Shown here piece after piece: positions 29,390 through 39,815 of a stretch of DNA of 64,000 bases (its first letter is position 1; the number at the start of each line of letters is the position of its first letter). Under the pieces are notes generated by a model. The model was given only the letters and a program-made list of their open reading frames with translations, was not told the origin of the DNA and searched no databases. The DNA is from Rhipicephalus microplus (lineage: Eukaryota; Arthropoda; Arachnida; Ixodida; Ixodidae). Both the position numbers and the translations under genes were made by a program. The DNA is taken from positions 8,958,001 through 9,022,000 of the forward strand of contig NC_134701.1 in the NCBI RefSeq assembly GCF_043290135.1, written 5' to 3'.

Positions 29390-32335
29390 AGGTTGGAGGT
29401 TCGAGCCCACCCGGTGATGGTGTGGCGCTTTTTTTTCTTTGTGCTGATAGCTTTGAAGATATGTTCTGATGGTGGTGAGAGTGGAGCAGGACTGTCTCCA
29501 TTGTGCAATTGGCTAGCGCGATTGGCTGTTAACCGAAAGGTTGGAGGTTCGAGCCCACCCGGTGGTGGTGCGGTGCTTTTTTTTCTTTGGGCTGATAGCT
29601 TTGAAGATATGTTCTGATCGTGGTGAGAGTGGAGCAGGACTGTCTCTGTGGCGCAATTGGCTTGCGCGATCGGCCTTAACCGAAAAGTTGGAGGTTCGAG
29701 CCCACCCGGTGGTGGTGCGGCGCTTTTTTTTCTTTGCGCTGATAGCTTTGAAGATATGTTCTGATGGTGGTGAGAGTGGAGCAAGACTATCCCCGTGGCG
29801 CAATGGGCAAGCGCGATCGGCTGTTAACCGAAAGGTTGGAGTTTCGAGCCCACCCGGTGGTGGTGCGGCGCTTTTATTTCTTTGCGCTGATAGTTTGAAG
29901 ATATGTTCTGATGCTGGTGAGAGTAGAGAAAGACTGTCTCCGTGGCGCAATAGGCTAGCGCGATCGGCTGTTAACCGAAAGGTTGGAATTTCGAGCCCTC
30001 CCGGCAGTGGTGTGTTGCTTTTTTCTTTGCGGTAATAGCTTTGAAAATATGTTCTGATGGTGGTGAGAGTGCAGCAAGAGTGTCTCCGTGGCGCAATGGG
30101 CTAGCGCGATCGGCTGTTAACCGAAAGGTTGTAGTTTTGAGCCCTCCCGGGAGTGGTGTGTTGCTTTTTTCTTTGTGGTAATAGCTTTGAAGATATGTTC
30201 TGATGGTGGTGAGAGTGGAGCAGGACTGTCTCCATGGCGCAATTGGCTAGCGCGATTGGCTGTTAACCGAAAGGTTGGAGTTTCGAGCCCACCCGGTGGT
30301 GGTGCGGCGCTTTTTTTTCTTTGGGGCGATAGCTCTGAAGAAATGGTCTGACGGTGGTGAGAGTGGAGCACGATTGTCTCGGTGGCGCAGTTGGCTAGCG
30401 CGATCGGCTGTTAACCGAAAGGTTGGAGGTTCGAGCCCACCCGGTGATGGTGTGGCGCTTTTTTTTCTTTGTGCTGATAGCTTTGAAGATATGTTCTGAT
30501 GGTGGTGAGAGTGGACCAGGACTGTCTCCTTGGCGCAATTGGCTAGCGCGATTGGCTGTTAACCGAAAAGTTGGAGGTTCGAGCCCACCCGGTGGTGGTG
30601 CGGCGCTTTTTTTTCTTTGGGCTGATAGCTTTGAAGATATGTTCTGATGGTGGCGAGAGTAGAGCAGGACTGTCTTCGTGGCGCAATTGGCTAGCGCGAT
30701 CGGCTGTTAACCGAAAGGTTGGAGGTTCGAGCCCCCCCGGTGGTGGTGCAGCGCTTTTTTTTCTTTGCGCTGAAAGCTTTGAAGATATGTTCTGATGGTG
30801 GTGAGAGTGGAGCAAGACTGTCCTCGTGGCGCAATGAGCTAGCGCGATCGGCTATTAACCGAAAGGTTGGAGTTTCGAGCCCTCCCGGGAGTGGTGTGTT
30901 GCTTTTTTCTTTGCGCTGATAGCTTTGAAGATATGTTCTGATGGTGGTGAGAGTGGAGCACGACTGTCCCCGTGGTGCAATGAGCTAGCGCGATCGGCTA
31001 TTAACCGAAAGGTTTGAGTTTCGAGCCCTCCCGGGAGTGGTGTGTTGCTTTTTTCTTTGCACTGATAGCTTTGAAGATATGTTCCGATGGTGGTGAGAGT
31101 GGAGCAGGACTGTCTCCATGGCGCAATTGGCTAGCGCGATCGGCTGTTAACCGAAAGGTTGGAGATTCGAGCCCACCCGGTGGTGGTGCAGCGCTTTTAT
31201 TTCTTTGGGCTGATAGCTTTGAAGATATGTTTTGATGGTGGTGAGAGTGGAGCAGGACTGTCTCCGTGGCACAATCGGCTAGCGCGATCGGCTGTTAACC
31301 GAAAGGTTGGAGGTTCGAGCCCACCCGGTGGTGGTGCGCCGCTTTTTTTCTGTGGGCTGATAGCTTGGAAGATATGTTCTGATGGTGGTGAGAGTAGAGC
31401 AGGACTGTCTCCGGGACGCAATTGGCTAGCATGATCGGCTGTTAACCGAAAAGTTGGAGGTTCGAGCCCACCCGGTTGTGGTGCGGCGCTCTTTTTTTCT
31501 TTGGGCTGATAGCTTTGAAGATATGTTCTGATGGTGGTGAGAGTAGAGCAGTACTGTCTCCGTGGCGCAATTGGCTAGCGCGATCGGCTGTTAACCGAAA
31601 GGTTGAAGTTTTGAGCCCTCCCGGGAGTGGTGTGTTGCTTTTTTCTTTGCGCTGATAGCTTTGAAGATATGTTATGATGGTGGTGAGAGTGGAGCACGAC
31701 TGTCTCCGTGGCGCAGTTGGCTAGCGCGATCGGCTGTTAACCGAAAGGTTGGAGGTTCGAGCCCACCCGGTGATGGTGCGGCGCTTTTTTTTCTTTGCGC
31801 TAATAGCTTTGAAGATATGTCCTGATGGTGTTGAGAGTGGAGCAAGACTGTCTCCGTTGCGCAATGGGCTAGCGCGATCGGCTGTTAACCGAAAGGTTGT
31901 AGTTTCGAGCCCTCCCGGGAGTGGTGTGTTGCTTTTTTCTTTGTGGTAATAGCTTTGAAGATATGTTCTGATGGTGGTGAGAGTGGAGCAGGACTGTCTC
32001 CATGGCGCAATTGGCTAGCGCGATTGGCTGTTAACCGAAAGGTTGGAGTTTCGAGCCCACCCGGTGGTAGTGCGGCGCTTTTTTTTCTTTGGGCTGATAG
32101 TTCTGAAGAAATGTTCTGACGGTGGTGAGAGTTGAGCAGGACTGTCTCCGTGGCGCAATTGGCTAGCGTGATCGGCTGTTAACCGAAAAGTTGGAGGTTC
32201 GAGCCCACCCGGTGGTGGTGCGGCGCTTTTTTTTCTTTGGGGCGATAGCTCTGAAGAAATGGTCTGACGGTGGTGAGAGTGGAGCACGATTGTCTCGGTG
32301 GCGCAGTTGGCTAGCGCGATCGGCTGTTAACCGAA
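29390..32335 (+). repeat. 20-unit higher-order repeat (2946 bp), copy 1
   Basis: Marker units recur 2946 bp downstream: the anticodon-arm deletion unit at 29642 and 32588, CCCCCCGGTGG tails near 30731 and 33677, and the TTGAGTTTCGAG unit near 31013 and 33959. Confidence 0.8.
29642..29714 (+). pseudogene. tRNA-Asn-like unit with 1-nt loss in the anticodon arm
   Basis: CGGCTGTTAACC is changed to CGGCCTTAACC, removing one base so that no 7-base GTT loop forms. It is otherwise a normal unit with a TTGCGC D-stem change. Only four copies were seen, each inside a matching block, so it is a lineage marker. Confidence 0.6.
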
Positions 32336-35280
32336 AGGTTGGAGGTTCGAGCCCACCCGGTGATGGTGTGGCGCTTTTTTTTCTTTGTGCTGATAGCTTT
32401 GAAGATATGTTCTGATGGTGGTGAGAGTGGAGCAGGACTGTCTCCATTGTGCAATTGGCTAGCGCGATTGGCTGTTAACCGAAAGGTTGGAGGTTCGAGC
32501 CCACCCGGTGGTGGTGCGGTGCTTTTTTTTCTTTGGGCTGATAGCTTTGAAGATATGTTCTGATCGTGGTGAGAGTGGAGCAGGACTGTCTCTGTGGCGC
32601 AATTGGCTTGCGCGATCGGCCTTAACCGAAAAGTTGGAGGTTCGAGCCCACCCGGTGGTGGTGCGGCGCTTTTTTTTCTTTGCGCTGATAGCTTTGAAGA
32701 TATGTTCTGATGGTGGTGAGAGTGGAGCAAGACTATCCCCGTGGCGCAATGGGCAAGCGCGATCGGCTGTTAACCGAAAGGTTGGAGTTTCGAGCCCACC
32801 CGGTGGTGGTGCGGCGCTTTTATTTCTTTGCGCTGATAGTTTGAAGATATGTTCTGATGCTGGTGAGAGTAGAGAAAGACTGTCTCCGTGGCGCAATAGG
32901 CTAGCGCGATCGGCTGTTAACCGAAAGGTTGGAATTTCGAGCCCTCCCGGCAGTGGTGTGTTGCTTTTTTCTTTGCGGTAATAGCTTTGAAAATATGTTC
33001 TGATGGTGGTGAGAGTGCAGCAAGAGTGTCTCCGTGGCGCAATGGGCTAGCGCGATCGGCTGTTAACCGAAATGTTGTAGTTTTGAGCCCTCCCGGGAGT
33101 GGTGTGTTGCTTTTTTCTTTGTGGTAATAGCTTTGAAGATATGTTCTGATGGTGGTGAGAGTGGAGCAGGACTGTCTCCATGGCGCAATTGGCTAGCGCG
33201 ATTGGCTGTTAACCGAAAGGTTGGAGTTTCGAGCCCACCCGGTGGTGGTGCGGCGCTTTTTTTTCTTTGGGGCGATAGCTCTGAAGAAATGGTCTGACGG
33301 TGGTGAGAGTGGAGCACGATTGTCTCGGTGGCGCAGTTGGCTAGCGCGATCGGCTGTTAACCGAAAGGTTGGAGGTTCGAGCCCACCCGGTGATGGTGTG
33401 GCGCTTTTTTTTCTTTGTGCTGATAGCTTTGAAGATATGTTCTGATGGTGGTGAGAGTGGACCAGGACTGTCTCCGTGGCGCAATTGGCTAGCGCGATTG
33501 GCTGTTAACCGAAAAGTTGGAGGTTCGAGCCCACCCGGTGGTGGTGCGGCGCTTTTTTTTCTTTGGGCTGATAGCTTTGAAGATATGTTCTGATGGTGGC
33601 GAGAGTAGAGCAGGACTGTCTTCGTGGCGCAATTGGCTAGCGCGATCGGCTGTTAACCGAAAGGTTGGAGGTTCGAGCCCCCCCGGTGGTGGTGCAGCGC
33701 TTTTTTTTCTTTGCGCTGAAAGCTTTGAAGATATGTTCTGATGGTGGTGAGAGTGGAGCAAGACTGTCCTCGTGGCGCAATGAGCTAGCGCGATCGGCTA
33801 TTAACCGAAAGGTTGGAGTTTCGAGCCCTCCCGGGAGTGGTGTGTTGCTTTTTTCTTTGCGCTGATAGCTTTGAAGATATGTTCTGATGGTGGTGAGAGT
33901 GGAGCACGACTGTCCCCGTGGTGCAATGAGCTAGCGCGATCGGCTATTAACCGAAAGGTTTGAGTTTCGAGCCCTCCCGGGAGTGGTGTGTTGCTTTTTT
34001 CTTTGCACTGATAGCTTTGAAGATATGTTCCGATGGTGGTGAGAGTGGAGCAGGACTGTCTCCGTGGCGCAATTGGCTAGCGCGATCGGCTGTTAACCGA
34101 AAGGTTGGAGATTCGAGCCCACCCGGTGGTGGTGCAGCGCTTTTATTTCTTTGGGCTGATAGCTTTGAAGATATGTTTTGATGGTGGTGAGAGTGGAGCA
34201 GGACTGTCTCCGTGGCACAATCGGCTAGCGCGATCGGCTGTTAACCGAAAGGTTGGAGGTTCGAGCCCACCCGGTGGTGGTGCGCCGCTTTTTTTCTGTG
34301 GGCTGATAGCTTGGAAGATATGTTCTGATGGTGGTGAGAGTAGAGCAGGACTGTCTCCGGGACGCAATTGGCTAGCATGATCGGCTGTTAACCGAAAAGT
34401 TGGAGGTTCGAGCCCACCCGGTTGTGGTGCGGCGCTCTTTTTTTCTTTGGGCTGATAGCTTTGAAGATATGTTCTGATGGTGGTGAGAGTAGAGCAGTAC
34501 TGTCTCCGTGGCGCCATTGGCTAGCGCGATCGGCTGTTAACCGAAAGGTTGAAGTTTTGAGCCCTCCCGGGAGTGGTGTGTTGCTTTTTTCTTTGCGCTG
34601 ATAGCTTTGAAGATATGTTATGATGGTAGTGAGAGTGGAGCACGACTGTCTCCGTGGCGCAGTTGGCTAGCGCGATCGGCTGTTAACCGAAAGGTTGGAG
34701 GTTCGAGCCCACCCGGTGATGGTGCGGCGCTTTTTTTTCTTTGCGCTAATAGCTTTGAAGATATGTCCTGATGGTGTTGAGAGTGGAGCAAGACTGTCTC
34801 CGTTGCGCAATGGGCTAGCGCGATCGGCTGTTAACCGAAAGGTTGTAGTTTCGAGCCCTCCCGGGAGTGGTGTGTTGCTTTTTTCTTTGTGGTAATAGCT
34901 TTGAAGATATGTTCTGATGGTGGTGAGAGTGGAGCAGGACTGTCTCCATGGCGCAATTGGCTAGCGCGATTGGCTGTTAACCGAAAGTTTGGAGTTTCGA
35001 GCCCACCCGGTGGTAGTGCGGCGCTTTTTTTTCTTTGGGCTGATAGTTCTGAAGAAATGTTCTGACGGTGGTGAGAGTTGAGCAGGACTGTCTCCGTGGC
35101 GCAATTGGCTAGCGTGATCGGCTGTTAACCGAAAAGTTGGAGGTTCGAGCCCACCCGGTGGTGGTGCGGCGCTTTTTTTTCTTTGGGGCGATAGCTCTGA
35201 AGAAATGGTCTGACGGTGGTGAGAGTGGAGCACGATTGTCTCGGTGGCGCAGTTGGCTAGCGCGATCGGCTGTTAACCGA
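32336..35280 (+). repeat. 20-unit higher-order repeat (2946 bp), copy 2
   Basis: Near-identical to copy 1, with single-base differences such as GCAATT against GCCATT near 34515 and G against T in CCGAAAGTTT near 34987. Similarity ends around 35280. Confidence 0.8.
32588..32660 (+). pseudogene. tRNA-Asn-like unit with 1-nt loss in the anticodon arm (block copy)
   Basis: Same CGGCCTTAACC change as at 29642, 2946 bp downstream. Confidence 0.6.
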
Positions 35281-35973
35281 AAGGTTGGAGGTTCGAGCCC
35301 ACCCGGTGATGGCGTGGCGCTTTTTTTTCTTTGTGCTGATAGCTTTGAAGATATGTTCTGATGGTGGTGAGAGTGTAGCAGGACTGTCTCCGTGGCGCAA
35401 TTGGCTAGCGCGATTGGCTGTTAACCGAAAAGTTGGAGGTTCGAGCCCACCCGGTGGTGGTGCGGCGCTTTTTTTTCTTTGGGCTGATAGCTTTGAAGAT
35501 ATGTTCTGATGGTGGCGAGAATAGAGCAGGACTGTCTACGTGGCGCAATTGGCTTGCGCGATCGGCTGTTAACCGAAAGGTTGGAGGTTCGAGCCCACCC
35601 GGTGGTGGTGCAGCGCTTTTTTTTCTTTGTGCTGAAAGCTTTGAAGATATGTTCTGATGGTGGTGAGAGTGGAGCAAGACTGTTCTCGTGGCGCAATGAG
35701 CTAGCGCGATCGGCTATTAACCGAAAGGTTGGAGTTTCGAGCCCTCCCGGGAGTGGTGTGTTGCTTTTTTCTTTGCGCTGGTAGCTTTGAAGATATGTTC
35801 TGATGGTGGTGAGATTGGAGCACGACTGTCCCCGTGGCGCAATGAGCTAGCGCGATCGGCTATTAACCGAAAGGTTGGAGTTTCGAGCCCTCCCGGGAGT
35901 GGTGTGTTGCTTTTTTCTTTGCACTGATAGCTTCGAAGATATGTTCCGATGGTGGTGAGAGTGGAGCAGGACT

Positions 35974-36047
35974 GTCTCCGTGGCGCAATTGGCTAGCGCG
36001 ATCGGCTGTTAACCGAAAGGTTGGAGATTCGAGCCCACCCGGTGGTG
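35974..36047 (+). tRNA. Last tRNA-Asn(GTT)-like gene before the retrotransposon
   Basis: Anticodon GTT. The B box is GATTCGAGCCC. The tail is GTGCAGCGC followed by TTTTATTTC. The insertion lies 43 bp downstream of the gene end and leaves its terminator intact. Confidence 0.62.
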
Positions 36048-36086
36048 GTGCAGCGCTTTTATTTCTTTGGGCTGATAGCTTTGAAG

Positions 36087-36090
36087 ATAT
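36087..36090. repeat. Target-site duplication (left), ATAT
   Basis: ATAT directly before the LTR start TGTTACG. It is repeated at 41239-41242. Removing one ATAT and the element restores the standard spacer GAAGATATGTTCTGATGG. A 4-bp duplication is within the usual range for Ty3/Gypsy integrases. Confidence 0.85.
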
Positions 36091-36264
36091 TGTTACGTGA
36101 GTAACGAGACAAAGTATTGCGAATATATTCGAAAAATATATTTGCAAGAGCGGTTGCAGCACTGGCCAGTCTGGCTCCGAGCTCGAGCAGCCAGCGAGCC
36201 TCATCTTCTTCGTCGGGCGCACACGCGCATTCGCACTATGGTTTGTGGCAGCCTACAGGTAGCA
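36091..36264 (-). repeat. 3' LTR of the retrotransposon
   Basis: 174-bp direct repeat of 41065-41238 with a single substitution at 36140. It lies 35 bp after the pol stop. Confidence 0.9.
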
Positions 36265-36275
36265 TAACCCCCGTC
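36265..36275 (-). other. Candidate polypurine tract
   Basis: On the minus strand GACGGGGGTTA abuts the 3' LTR. It is short and interrupted by pyrimidines, so the assignment rests mainly on position, where plus-strand DNA priming should start. Confidence 0.35.
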
Positions 36276-36299
36276 GGCAAAGGCGCCGTCTCGGCGCAT

Positions 36300-39200
36300 C
36301 TAGATGTCAAGATCATTGGGCGAGTGGTACTGCTTCAGGCGTGCGACGTGTACGATGTCGCTGGCCCTAGGGGTGGATGAAGACGGCGAGGCAGCAGGAG
36401 TGATTTCATAAGTGACGGGAGTCACCTCACGAAGCACTCTGTAGGGCCCTGTGTACCGAGAGAGCAGCTTGTCAGACAGGCCAACGTGCCTGGTCGGAGA
36501 CCACAGCAGAACCAACGAACCGGGCGAAAAGTGCACATCGCGGTGTCGTTGGTCGTACCGACGCCGTTGGTTTGCTTGGGAGGTCAGAAGGCGAGCACGA
36601 GCGGTTTCGCGTGCGTGGGCGGCCCGGCTGATGGCGTCCAGAGCATATTGTGAAGTTGGAGCTGCTGGTAACGGAATCGTCGTATCGAGGGGTAATGTGG
36701 GTTCGCGGCCGAACAGCAAGAAAAAAGGGGAGTAACCAGCCGTGTCGTGGCGCGAAGAATTGTAGGCAAATGTCACGTATGGTAAAGCGATGTCCCAGTC
36801 AGAGTGATCTGAGGAAACGTACTTTGCAAGCATGTCAGTTAGGGTTCGGTTCAGGCGTTCTGTGAGGCCATTTGTTTGCGGATGGTACGACGTAGTGAGC
36901 TTGTGGCGTGTTGCACAAGAGCGTAGAATGTCCGCTATGACTTTCGATAGAAATGTGCGGCCTCGGTCCGTGAGCAGCTGGCGTGGAGCACCATGTTGCA
37001 AGATCACGTCGTGTAGAAGAAAATCGGCGACGTCAGTGGCGCAACTTGTTGGAAGGGCGCGTGTGATTGCGTAGCGTGTGGCGTAGTCTGTGGCCACAGC
37101 TATCCACCTGTTGCCAGCAGAAGACAGAGGAAAAGGGCCGAGTAAGTCCAAGCCGACGCGAAAGAAAGGTTCAGTAGAAATATTGAGTGGTTGAAGGCGC
37201 CCAGCCGGAAGCGTCGATGGTGTTTTGCGGCGCTGACATTCCTCACACGCCGCGACGTATCTTCTGACGGACCGTGCCAGACCTGGCCAATAGAAGCGAC
37301 GGCGAATCCGGTCGTATGTGCGGGACACACCCAGGTGACCGGCAGTAGGAACGTCATGAAGTTCGTGGAGTACAGCCAAGCGGAGGTGTTTGGGTATGGC
37401 AAGCAGCAGAGATGGGCCGTCTGGATGGAAGTTATGCCGGTATAATGTGCCATTCTGGAGTACGAACGAGCGATAGGATCGGTTCGATGGGGAGGAGTCG
37501 AGGCGCTCAATGATAGCTCGTAGGGCTGCATCACGGCGTTGCTCGTCGGCTATGTGGTTCAGTTGAGAAACGGAGCACACGCAGGCGTCGTTGTCAGGTA
37601 TGGTGGCCGATGGGTCAACTGGATAGCGAGAAAGGCAATCGGCGTCCTGGTGCAGGCGTCCAGACTTGTATATCACAGAAAAGGTGTATTCTTGCAGTCG
37701 CAGAGCCCAGCGACCAAGTCGACCTGTAGGATCTCTTAAGGATGAAAGCCAGCAGAGCGCGTGGTGGTCGGTGACGACGGAAAAGTGAGTGCCATATAAA
37801 TATGGACGGAATTTTGAGACCGCCCAGACAAGAGCAAGGCATTCTCGCTCTGTGATCGAATAGTTACGCTCTGCAGGTGTAAGGAGGCGGCTAGCATACG
37901 CGATAACGCGGTCGTGTCCCTGTTGGCATTGGGCGAGAACGGCTCCGATACCGTGACCACTGGCATCAGTTCGGACCTCAGTTCGGGCAGATGGGTCAAA
38001 GTGGGCGAGGATAGGGGGCGTCGTCAAAAGTGTTATGAGGTGAGAGAAGGCGGCAGCTTGAGTGGACCCCCACGAAAATGGAACGCCTTTCTTCAAAAGA
38101 TCGGTAAGTGGTTGGGCGATTGCCGCAAAATCTTTCACGAACCGCCTAAAGTAGGAGCAAAGTCCCACAAAGCTCCGGACATCTTTGGCGGATTGGGGTA
38201 CTGGGAAATTCGTGACGGCACGAATTTTCTCAGGGTCCGGTCTCACACCAGAAGCATCGACAAGGTGGCCCAGCACGGTAATCTGTCGGCGGCCGAAGTG
38301 ACACTTCGAGGAGTTCAACTGGAGGCGAGCTTTGCGGAAGACGTCGAGAATGGCCGACAGACGCTCAAGGTGGGTCTCAAACGTAGGTGCAAATACGAGG
38401 ACGTCGTCTAGGTAACACAGGCATGTTGACCATTTGAACCCGTGTAGCAGAGAGTCCATCATACGTTCGAACGTGGCGGGGGCATTGCATAGGCCGAAGG
38501 GCATAACCTTGAATTGGTATAGGCCATCTGGAGTGATGAAGGCGGTCTTTTCTTGGTCTTTCTCGTCTACGGCAATCTGCCAATAACCAGAACGAAGGTC
38601 GATGGATGAAAAGTAGCGTGCGCCGTGGAGACAATCGAGGGCGTCATCAATACGTGGTAAAGGATACACGTCCTTTTTGGTGATTCGATTTAGATGCCGG
38701 TAATCGATGCAAAAACGCCATGTGTTGTCCTTCTTTTTAACCAGGACGACGGGTGACGCCCATGGGCTTGATGAGGGCTCAATAATGCCTTTAGTTAACA
38801 TCTTATTCACTTCAGCTTGAATAATCTGGCGCTCCGACGCGGACACGCGATACGGTCGACGGTGAATGGGAGCAGCATCACCGGTGTTGATGCGGTGCTT
38901 TACAAGAGAAGTTTGGCCGAGTGGGCGGTCGTCAAGGTCGAAGATGTCACGGTAGGAAGCTAGAAGGTGTGCGAGAGCGGCTGATTGCGCTGGGGGAAGG
39001 TCAGGGTCGATCATGGGACGTATTGACATGTCGAGGCATGTGGCATCGAGTGGGCGACAAGGAAAATTGGGGCATGCGTCGGCTGCGAAAGTGGTGACGT
39101 GATCATCGGCTAAGGACCGCAACGTGGCAATTAGGATGCCTTCAGGGAGGACTTGCTTTGTGAAGCCGAAATTTATGACGGGTAGACGGGTCCGGTTGGA

Positions 39201-39749
39201 GGCTACAGTTACGATGCAGTGAGGGACGGTGACGTCACGTGCCAGTAGGACATCAGGAATCGGCGTGACGATGTAATTCCCATCCAATACGGGTGAGGTC
39301 GTGGCGAATTCGGTGAATGTGAGGGCTTTAGGCGGTAAGCGGAGGAAGTCTGTGGCAGAAAGGCCGTGTTGAGGTTCAGGGTGAATATCCGGCTGAAGAG
39401 GAAGGTCTAAGCAAAGAGTACCAGCGGAACAGTCGATCAGAGCAGAATGGGTCGACAGGAAGTCCATCCCTAAGATGAGGTCATGAGGACAGTTCTGGAG
39501 CACCGTGAATAGAACAGGGATGTAACGGTCGGCGATGCGTATGCGAGCCGTACACATGCCAATGACAGGAACAGTGCCGCCATCGGCCACACGTACAGCT
39601 TCGGTAGCAGGGGGCGTGAGTACTTTTCTTAAGCGGCGACAAAGATGAACGCTGATTATGGACACATGAGCGCCAGTATCGACTAGTGCCGACAGAGAAA
39701 TACCGTCCACGTGTACATCGACAAGATTTTTGTTCGTATGAAGCGTCAA
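36300..39749 (-). CDS. pol: Pol polyprotein: protease, reverse transcriptase, RNase H, integrase
   Basis: 1149 residues from a TTG codon, with no internal stop; the frame is open back to at least 39815 and is probably reached by a -1 shift from gag, so the true N terminus is earlier. Residue numbers below count from the TTG. The aspartic protease has DTG at 24-26 and LILGMDFL at 91-98. The RT spans about 298-480, with the first catalytic Asp at 384 and YLDD at 446-449. RNase H has Asp 595, Glu 634 or 636 and Asp 661. The integrase has an HHCC zinc finger (H798, H805, C835, C838), a DDE triad D868, D928, E964 with 35 residues between the last two, and a GPY/F module near 1101-1112. All expected catalytic residues are present. 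There is no chromodomain and no env. Products would act in cytoplasmic particles and in the nucleus. Confidence 0.93.
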   Translation of the reverse strand: MTLHTNKNLVDVHVDGISLSALVDTGAHVSIISVHLCRRLRKVLTPPATEAVRVADGGTVPVIGMCTARIRIADRYIPVLFTVLQNCPHDLILGMDFLSTHSALIDCSAGTLCLDLPLQPDIHPEPQHGLSATDFLRLPPKALTFTEFATTSPVLDGNYIVTPIPDVLLARDVTVPHCIVTVASNRTRLPVINFGFTKQVLPEGILIATLRSLADDHVTTFAADACPNFPCRPLDATCLDMSIRPMIDPDLPPAQSAALAHLLASYRDIFDLDDRPLGQTSLVKHRINTGDAAPIHRRPYRVSASERQIIQAEVNKMLTKGIIEPSSSPWASPVVLVKKKDNTWRFCIDYRHLNRITKKDVYPLPRIDDALDCLHGARYFSSIDLRSGYWQIAVDEKDQEKTAFITPDGLYQFKVMPFGLCNAPATFERMMDSLLHGFKWSTCLCYLDDVLVFAPTFETHLERLSAILDVFRKARLQLNSSKCHFGRRQITVLGHLVDASGVRPDPEKIRAVTNFPVPQSAKDVRSFVGLCSYFRRFVKDFAAIAQPLTDLLKKGVPFSWGSTQAAAFSHLITLLTTPPILAHFDPSARTEVRTDASGHGIGAVLAQCQQGHDRVIAYASRLLTPAERNYSITERECLALVWAVSKFRPYLYGTHFSVVTDHHALCWLSSLRDPTGRLGRWALRLQEYTFSVIYKSGRLHQDADCLSRYPVDPSATIPDNDACVCSVSQLNHIADEQRRDAALRAIIERLDSSPSNRSYRSFVLQNGTLYRHNFHPDGPSLLLAIPKHLRLAVLHELHDVPTAGHLGVSRTYDRIRRRFYWPGLARSVRRYVAACEECQRRKTPSTLPAGRLQPLNISTEPFFRVGLDLLGPFPLSSAGNRWIAVATDYATRYAITRALPTSCATDVADFLLHDVILQHGAPRQLLTDRGRTFLSKVIADILRSCATRHKLTTSYHPQTNGLTERLNRTLTDMLAKYVSSDHSDWDIALPYVTFAYNSSRHDTAGYSPFFLLFGREPTLPLDTTIPLPAAPTSQYALDAISRAAHARETARARLLTSQANQRRRYDQRHRDVHFSPGSLVLLWSPTRHVGLSDKLLSRYTGPYRVLREVTPVTYEITPAASPSSSTPRASDIVHVARLKQYHSPNDLDI

Positions 39750-39805
39750 TGGAGGGTTTGGTTCAGACAGGGATGATGCAGCACTACCTCCAGGGGCTGC
39801 ACTGT

Positions 39806-39815
39806 CTAGTTTTCC
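39806..39815 (-). promoter_or_regulatory. Candidate -1 ribosomal frameshift site at the gag stop
   Basis: On the minus strand the gag frame reads ACG GAA AAC TAG. A slip of one base back gives GGA AAA CTA and enters the pol frame, which is open from there to the pol stop. The heptamer GGAAAAC has a good A-site slip (AAC to AAA) but an imperfect P-site slip, so it departs from the classic X XXY YYZ pattern. No downstream pseudoknot was worked out. Confidence 0.5.

Larger units (their letters stand above)
1..36090 (+). repeat. Tandem array of ~147-bp tRNA-Asn(GTT)-like units, left arm (~245 units)
   Basis: Head-to-tail units, all in the same orientation. The first 24 tRNA starts are 146 to 149 bp apart, giving a mean near 147.4 bp. 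One unit consists of a 74-nt tRNA-like sequence, a short GC-rich tail (GTGCGGCGC or GTGTGTTGC), a T-run of 6 to 9, then CTTTG and a spacer of about 50 bp containing GATAGCTTTGAAGATATG and GGTGGTGAGAGTGGAGCAGG. Units differ from each other by a few substitutions and fall into subtypes by tail sequence. The unit count is an estimate from length divided by period. The array runs off the left window edge. Confidence 0.95.
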
